A stretch of DNA of 64,000 bases from Mytilus californianus (lineage: Eukaryota; Mollusca; Bivalvia; Mytilida; Mytilidae), in NCBI RefSeq assembly GCF_021869535.1, contig NW_026262712.1, positions 110,295,640-110,359,639 on the forward strand. Direction: 5' to 3'. Below are positions 58,282-64,000 of the stretch, one piece after another; positions within the stretch are counted from its first letter, which is position 1, and each line of letters begins with the position of its first letter. The notes beneath the pieces were generated by a model. It ran no database searches. It saw only the letters and a list, made by a program, of their open reading frames with translations, and was not told the DNA's origin. Both the position numbers and the translations under genes were made by a program.

Positions 58282-58435
58282 TAGCTCTCAAATGTTTGGG
58301 TACCTTTTGGTCACATAGCTATCAAATGTTTGGGTGCATTTTGGTCACATAGCTCTCTCATGTTTGGGTTTGAGTGTTCCTGGTGAAGGTTAATCCAGAA
58401 TAGCGCTTGGTACGCACATTATTATTAGTGTAATT
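58282..58435 (+). repeat. Remaining minisatellite units passing into family G
   Basis: After the TA, GCTCTCAAATGTTTGGGTAC completes the interrupted unit and two more follow. The last, AGCTCTCTCATGTTTGGGTT, runs straight into TGAGTGTTCCTGGTGAAGGT, AATCCAGAATAGCGCTTGG, which is family G. Confidence 0.85.
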
Positions 58436-58439
58436 TTTA

Positions 58440-59672
58440 ACATATAATAATCACTTGTCCATTGGAAAAGTTATTTTTAATATTTAGTTACAGTTTATAT
58501 TTGATGATAAGTTATTATACATATGCAATGAACAGAACATAAGCTTCAAATGTAGAGACAGATTCTTCCTGAAAATTCTTAGTTTGACATTTGACATTCA
58601 ATTAGTTACTATTTGTATATAATCATGTTAAGTCGTGATATTTTGGCGTGTTAGCTGTAACAACATTATCTCTTAAAATCCTTAAATCAAATGTTTGTAT
58701 CGTCATATATCCCTTTATGATTTCAACCTGAAACATTTGACAAATCACAGATCTTATCGTGTTATAATTCAATCTCTGTTGTCGTCAGATGCTTTCTTGT
58801 CGATTATAAAAAATTAAGTTCCTGATTAAAACTTATTTTACGATGACCATAAAGTTCGAAAATAAAAGCATTCCTCTTAAAGTAATGATAGATAAACTCG
58901 ACGGGAACTTTATTGTCTTGGCAAAGCTCGAAATACAAATACTGAAATACACCATCAAATTATATTTATTCCACAGTCAATTCAAATCAGATACATATGT
59001 GGACAAAAAGTCACGACATGAGACAGTGGTATAATACAATTTTATGTTCATTGAGTTGGTTTAGTGTCAAGAGAATAATTTTGCAAATTGAGAAAGTTAT
59101 AGCTTCAAAATTTCTAACAAAAGTAACGGTTTGAATTTATACATGATTGAATACTATGAAGATAAATCAGACTAGCATTTTTGCTGCATATTGGTTATTA
59201 TAATTTCTTGAAATAAATAAAGAAGTGTGTTAACAGGCAATGTATGTTAGTTTGTGTAGTGTGTTATTGGTTGTTTGTTATTGACTTATACGCCACATCT
59301 CCATTAATTCGTGTTTAATTTACACACAGAGTTTATTAAGTTTGCATAAAATGAGAAGATGCGGAAAAAGACAATTCAATCTTGTTAATTTTGCGAAAGG
59401 TTGCCGTAAGGATTTACAAAATGTTAAAGAATTACAAGCTTAAATAAAAATACCTTTCTATAAAACTTCTCGACAGTTTTGAAGAGGGGTAAGAACTGAC
59501 TCTCAACAGTACATTGGTAATCATACAAAACCTCATTATAAAGCTTACTATAGGATATGGGTTTTGCTTGTAATTGAAGGCACGGTAAGGCCACTAGATA
59601 TGTCCAAAGTGAAAACGACAATATCTTTTTAAATTTGATATTAAATTTGATCTTTTATCATTAATTTTTCAG
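58440..59672. other. No gene recognised
   Basis: AT-rich DNA. A 63-residue plus ORF at 58843-59034 has no recognisable motif or splice border. Confidence 0.45.
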
Positions 59673-59748
59673 CGATGGACAACAGTGCGTATGACGTCAT
59701 ATCGGGAGATGCAGAGTTATATGGACTTGATAAAAGATATAAATGGAA
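59673..59748 (+). CDS. Internal exon of a secreted protein (duplicated gene, copy 2)
   Basis: The acceptor is TTAATTTTTCAG at 59672 and the donor is GTAAGC from 59749. The exon is 76 bases, starts in phase 1 and ends in phase 2. The open reading is MDNSAYDVISGDAELYGLDK followed by RYKWK. The entry phase matches the end of the signal-peptide exon at 42564, so the mature protein would start with this acidic segment, and the Lys-Arg pair could be a proprotein cleavage site. The intron that follows is the start of the long direct repeat, so an equivalent exon should lie just left of base 1. Next exons are beyond the window or unrecognised. Confidence 0.6.
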
Positions 59749-59756
59749 GTAAGCTC

Positions 59757-60649
59757 TTACGTATAAAATAGAGAAATATCATGGCATTGTTTTCAACTTA
59801 ATTATTATGAATAGTTTTCCAATAATAATCTGAAGTGTAGTACATCCAGCTCATTACAGACAGCTTGGAGAACAAATTAAAATGTCTCTGTGAAGACATG
59901 GTCAATTTTGTATTCGTGTCTTTCATTTTTGCTTATGTACTTTGTCTATAGAGTGTCTACATGCTATTTTGCTTTTCTTTGTTTGATTAGTTTTGTTTTT
60001 ATATTGATTAAGATTATATTAAAATGTTGACTGCTGTACGCCAATTTTTTGACATTTTTACGTATCATGTCTGTTTATTTTGCTCACACATTGTTGTCAA
60101 TATAAGGAATTCTATGCGACTGTCATAAAGTATGAGGTTTGGCTAGCTATAAAACCAGGTTTAATCCACCATGTTCTACATTAGGAAATGCCTGTACCAA
60201 GTCAAGAATATGAAAGTTGTTTTCCATTCGTTTGATGTGTTTGAGATTTTGATTTTGCCATTTTATAAAGGACTTTCCGTTTTGAATTTCCCTTGGAGTT
60301 CGGTATTTTTGTTATTTCACATTTTTTCAATATTACTCCCCAATTTTGTGTAAACTGGTTTGATGCAACGTGAATAAAATTGAGAATAAAAATAGGGAAT
60401 GTGTCAAAGAGACAACAACCCGACCAAAGTGCAGAAAACAGCCCAAGGCCACCTATGGGTCTTCAACACAGCGAGGAAATCCCGCACCCGGAGGCGGGCT
60501 TCAGCTGGCCCCTGAACAAAAATGTGTCCTACTTCAGTGAAAATGGACGTCACACTAAACTCCAAAACATCTAAATGAACTAAAATTGAAAAAACATTCA
60601 AGACTAACAAAGGCCAGAGGCTCCTGACTTGGGACAGGCGCAAAAATGC
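59757..60649 (+). repeat. Copy 2 of the long direct repeat
   Basis: Pairs with bases 1-893. It begins eight bases into the intron after the exon at 59673. Unlike copy 1, family A continues past the end point (GCGTCGGGGTCAAACATGTT), so copy 1 is the one that was truncated or invaded by gag sequence. Confidence 0.9.
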
Positions 60650-60672
60650 GTCGGGGTCAAACATGTTTTGTC
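60377..60672 (-). repeat. Family A repeat, minus orientation
   Basis: Same family A copy as 621-893, carried along in the duplication, with about 20 more bases of body. A reversed family E fragment (GCAAATGGCAAATATTTCAT) follows at about 60728. Confidence 0.7.
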
Positions 60673-60679
60673 AAACATG

Positions 60680-62513
60680 CGTTTCTTATACCGAGTAAAT
60701 CGATTGATTGATTCTCTTTTACCAAACGCAAATGGCAAATATTTCATAAACATTTGGAACTAGTGAATAGATTAAGGTTATCAAGTGAAATCATACAAAC
60801 AAATAACCTCCATCAAATGTGGACGGAAAAGACAGAGCTATTCTTAACTTAAAGCCACTAATCGTTAGTGTACATACAGCTGCACTTGTTTATGGTTTAT
60901 GGTCTCCAACATAACCTGTTCTTACTGATGGAAATGGAATAACAGTTAGATTTAAAAAAAAAAAAAAAAAAAGAAAAGAAAAGAATTATTTCTCGACCTT
61001 ATACCGGACTGCTTGGCCTAGTGTTAGGAAAATAAGATAATTGCTGTAAGCAAAGCAGGATGTTCCGCCAGTCTCCAGCATATAATTCTTTTTGGAGACT
61101 AGTGTTGTATTTTTTATCGGTTTCAAACGCCCGACTTTTTCTGAGTTTGTTTTTTTCTGACATTTCGTCCCATATCTTTATTTTTGCACCTTTGCTTAAC
61201 ATATATGATAATTAAGTGGAATCACTAGGTTAATAAAAACTGAAGTTATGGGAAAAAACTGCTGTAAACAAAATACATCACTATTTCTTTAAAGTTCCAT
61301 GTGTGAATTTAGGAGAAATTTAAAATGTCATTTGTCATTCTCTTCGCAGTAAAATAAGCTAGTACTATTTCAACTTGTAACAATGAATTATATCCGTGAT
61401 CATACATTTTAATGTTTTCCAATAGATAATCTATATAACTTTCTGCACAATTTCTTTAAGACGAACATTAACGTCAAATATCTGTCAGAACGAGGCTTTA
61501 TTTTATTGATTACATTTTATCCTTCATTACACCGAAATTAATAGATGACTTCACTCAATCTTTTTTAGTTTTGATCTTATCAAGAAACAAATATATGGAG
61601 TGTGTTAAAGAAAAAAAAAGTATATTGGTCTTTAAGCAGTCAAAATGACATATCAAAATTCAAAGTACGTGTATATAGATGTCAAACTATATTAGTATTC
61701 TCTGAGACTGTACAAATCTATGACTCTTTTCACAAAACAATCGTATGATTAAATCAATGTATAATGTATTTTTGTATAACATACAATAAATTTCAACCGT
61801 TAGATTTTTTGGAAAAATAGCCGCTGCATTTGAAAAGAAATTCGTTACGATAAAAAGATAAGCATACTATTGATAGTTTTTTTATATTTGTTTTCTTATC
61901 TACTTGAAGAGTGACTTGTTCATAAATTTCCACGCCCCTGCTTATATATTAGTTGATTGTAATGCTAAATAAAATATGATTCAGCATTTTTGCAAAACGA
62001 TACTAAAATTCTGCAATTAGAAACTGTTTCTACGTTTGTTTTGACATTTCATTACCATAACTCCAAAGTAGTTTTATTTCTAAAATAAGACTGCCTTTAT
62101 TTTTGTATAAAGACTCAATTATCGGTATTACGACCCGAAGTTCTTTCAAGATTACTGAGTATTATCAGCTGACCACAAAACCACTCTCATTTCATTGTAA
62201 CTAAAATTGGTATAGAAAAACCTAAGCATCTTGAGACAATTACGCGTAAACAGCTTGTGAAAATAACATATGAGAACGGATTTATTTCATTTAATGGCGG
62301 ATTACAGAAATGATGCTCATTTTAGTTCGTCAAGATATTTGTTACTGCTGGAGTTAATAAAATGACTTGCGAAGAAACAAGGGAACTTAATTTCACTGTA
62401 AATGCTAGTATAGACAATGCATAAAAATGGTATAGTTCATTGGCATTATACGAACTTGAGACTTTTAATCTCAGTGTTATACATGAAATGAAGCGGTTTT
62501 TCAGGGTTTTTAC
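60680..62513. other. No gene recognised
   Basis: The MAM exons expected after copy 2 were not found here; no NCGFE-like reading is present. A 67-residue minus ORF at 60999-61202 is unassigned. Confidence 0.45.
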
Positions 62514-62663
62514 CTTTCAATTCTCCTGTGTAAGATGCCTTGTTTATTTCCATACTTTTTAAATCTCTTTTAATAAATTTGATTTTATCACTTTCGAAAT
62601 TAATTGATAAGACTTTGAGTTTGTTTATTTTAAAATTGTTTATCAAAACCGTGTATTCGGGAT
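62514..62663 (-). CDS. Candidate symmetric phase 1-1 exon, function unknown
   Basis: The minus strand reads from an acceptor CTTGTAG (AG at 62665-62664) to a donor GTAAAA (from 62513): 150 bases, phase 1 at both ends. The reading PEYTVLINNFKINKLKVLSI, then DKIKFIKRDLKSMEINKASY and TGELK, has alternating hydrophobic residues as in a beta-rich extracellular module. Symmetric 1-1 exons are typical of such modules. No family recognised and no partner exon seen. Confidence 0.25.
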
Positions 62664-63051
62664 CTACAAGACTTATATAAGCGAATTTTGCGCAAATATA
62701 CAAAATAAATCTACAACGAACAACTGTCATTTAAACTACCAGATGACTGGTTGTTAACAACTGTCGTTTAAACTGCCAGATGACTGATTGTAAATAACTG
62801 ACAATTCCGGAGATCAGGATTTGTATTTCATTTAAATAATAGATTTAAAAGAAGTCTCAATAGTTTCGATGTGGAACATTAATCTGCACTTACTTATTGA
62901 AATTTAAATTTATTCTATGTTATTTGTTTCCATGAAAAGCTTTAATCAGACCGCTGTAACATATTTTATTTATTCCTTGTTTTTATTCAATTCAATTTAA
63001 TTTTTTATTGGAAAGAGCACAAGCGAGGCGTGATCCAACTACAGATACATT

Positions 63052-63110
63052 TGTTATATTAAAATTTTGTCTTTGGCATGAATTGCCAAAGACAAAATTT
63101 TAATATAACA
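63052..63110. repeat. Perfect 27-bp-arm palindrome
   Basis: TGTTATATTAAAATTTTGTC, TTTGGCA, then a five-base loop TGAAT and an exact reverse complement. It could form a stable stem-loop. Confidence 0.95.
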
Positions 63111-63504
63111 CATTTAACAATTACATCTAATACAAACAAAATAACTGAAAAAACGTGTCTTGTTAATTTACAAATGATTCTTAACCGAGGGAACTTGCAA
63201 TGTGTTTTTCGTATGACTTCTCTTTGATATCTCGTATAATTTTCCTGCAAGTAAATCCATTGCTAGTTAAATAATATTGCCCAGAAACAAGGAGAGGTTA
63301 AGATTTGTTTTAATGACGTTATGGTCAATTGAAAATTGTACCACTGTAATAAGATTATTCCTTTTATTTGACCAGCTTTCATTAATTCAAAGATTAAAGT
63401 TTAAGTCTTTCATAAGTTTTCAAGTTTTTGTTTTGTTTTGTTTTTTAGATTTTTCTTTCATTTCTTCTTTTTATGTAAAATTGTATTGTTATCTTTATTA
63501 AAAT

Positions 63505-63590
63505 AAGAAAATGTGGTATGACTGTTAATGTGACAACTCTCAATCAGATACCAAATAAAGTAGTAGTTAGCAGCCATACTAGGTTTGTCG
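63505..63590 (-). repeat. Degenerate family B end, minus orientation
   Basis: AAAATGTGGTATGACTGTTA, ATGTGACAACTCTCAATCAG, ATACCAAATAAAGTAG: the 3' end of family B reversed. The last 400 bases of the window show nothing further. Confidence 0.55.
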
Positions 63591-64000
63591 ATATCTAATA
63601 TGAAATCATTGCTTCTGGTCTACAAGAGACTATACATGAATTAGACTAAGTGGAGCAGGTGCAGGACATCGTCTAATGAAATACATAGTAATACAAATCT
63701 GTATACTTCACATCGGAAACAGAATTCTAGTCTGTTTATTTATCAGCCTGTATCATCTGTAATTATAGTTTCAAGACACACACAAACAGATATATTACAT
63801 GATAAGAAATTCAAGTAAACACTACTCTTTCTAATTAGCTATTATCAAGAACAAATGACCATATATATTTCATTATGAGAAATTATAGAAAACACTCTTC
63901 TTCAAAAATCAGCCTTTTCCGAGCTACTATATAGTGATATTACATTATTGTCCGTTTTACTTTAACGCAGCTATCATTTCCAGCAATGTGAAAGCGAGTC

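Noticed and set aside
58022..58291. Cys/Arg-rich 89-residue minus ORF
   Set aside because: Reads through the CACG-type repeat block and the inverted end of the TA element; low-complexity.
61000..61202. 67-residue minus ORF (KIKIWDEMSEKNKLRKSRAF)
   Set aside because: Mildly protein-like, but no splice borders, domain or partner exon could be supported.
1..64000. tRNA or rRNA genes
   Set aside because: No sequence with recognisable A and B boxes plus a cloverleaf, and no rRNA-like stretch, was seen.

Overview
The window looks like AT-rich genomic DNA of a marine bivalve, most likely a mussel of the genus Mytilus or a close relative. Introns have GT-AG borders, no operon-like gene packing is seen, and interspersed repeats I recognise as typical of mussels are everywhere. 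The species call is inference from those repeats.

Host genes are few and split into small exons. The best supported is the 3' half of a secreted MAM-domain protein on the + strand: four phase-compatible exons at 2136-2227, 5297-5426, 5671-5849 and 6476-6562, ending in a stop codon. A signal-peptide exon (42564-42642) and a short exon with a Lys-Arg site (59673-59748) are also phase-compatible. The DNA after the second exon (59757-60649) is a near-identical direct copy of the first 893 bases of the window. This suggests a tandemly duplicated gene whose copy 1 enters from the left and whose copy 2 leaves on the right. Weaker orphan exons lie at 7033-7216 (-), 7850-7976 (+), 35748-35886 (+), 55794-55979 (-) and 62514-62663 (-).

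Most of the remaining DNA is mobile or repetitive. From left to right: a Ty3/Gypsy-like gag-protease fragment (894-1715, -); a 537-bp tandem repeat (4054-5212); a 36-bp minisatellite (10897-11297); a Penelope-like reverse transcriptase relic (about 11440-12310); a Tc1/mariner-like transposase relic (16140-16545); a locally duplicated LINE region (16630-22550); a 3.6-kb element with long inverted repeats and a 6-bp target duplication (24746-28338); a broken DIRS-type tyrosine-recombinase retrotransposon (about 29446-34955); several palindromic MITE-like units; a 34-bp minisatellite (45065-45835) split by a 12.4-kb element with perfect 26-bp inverted ends and a TA duplication (45836-58281); inside that, a 3.4-kb hAT-like element (46897-50319); and inside that, a 5'-truncated LINE with a 15-bp target duplication (47600-48846).

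Short families are labelled as follows. A has the 3' end motif TTGTCTCTTTGACACATTCC. B has GAGAGTTGTCTCATTGGCAA and shares an upstream body with A. C has GACGAAACGCGCGTCTGGCG. D has CGTCCGGTCAGAATGG. E has TGCATGAAATATTTGCCACT. F has AATGCCTGTACCAAGTCAGG. G has AGAAAAGCGCTTCGGACGC. H has CACATGTGGCACCCGTCGTG. No tRNA, rRNA, CRISPR array or intact autonomous transposase was found.
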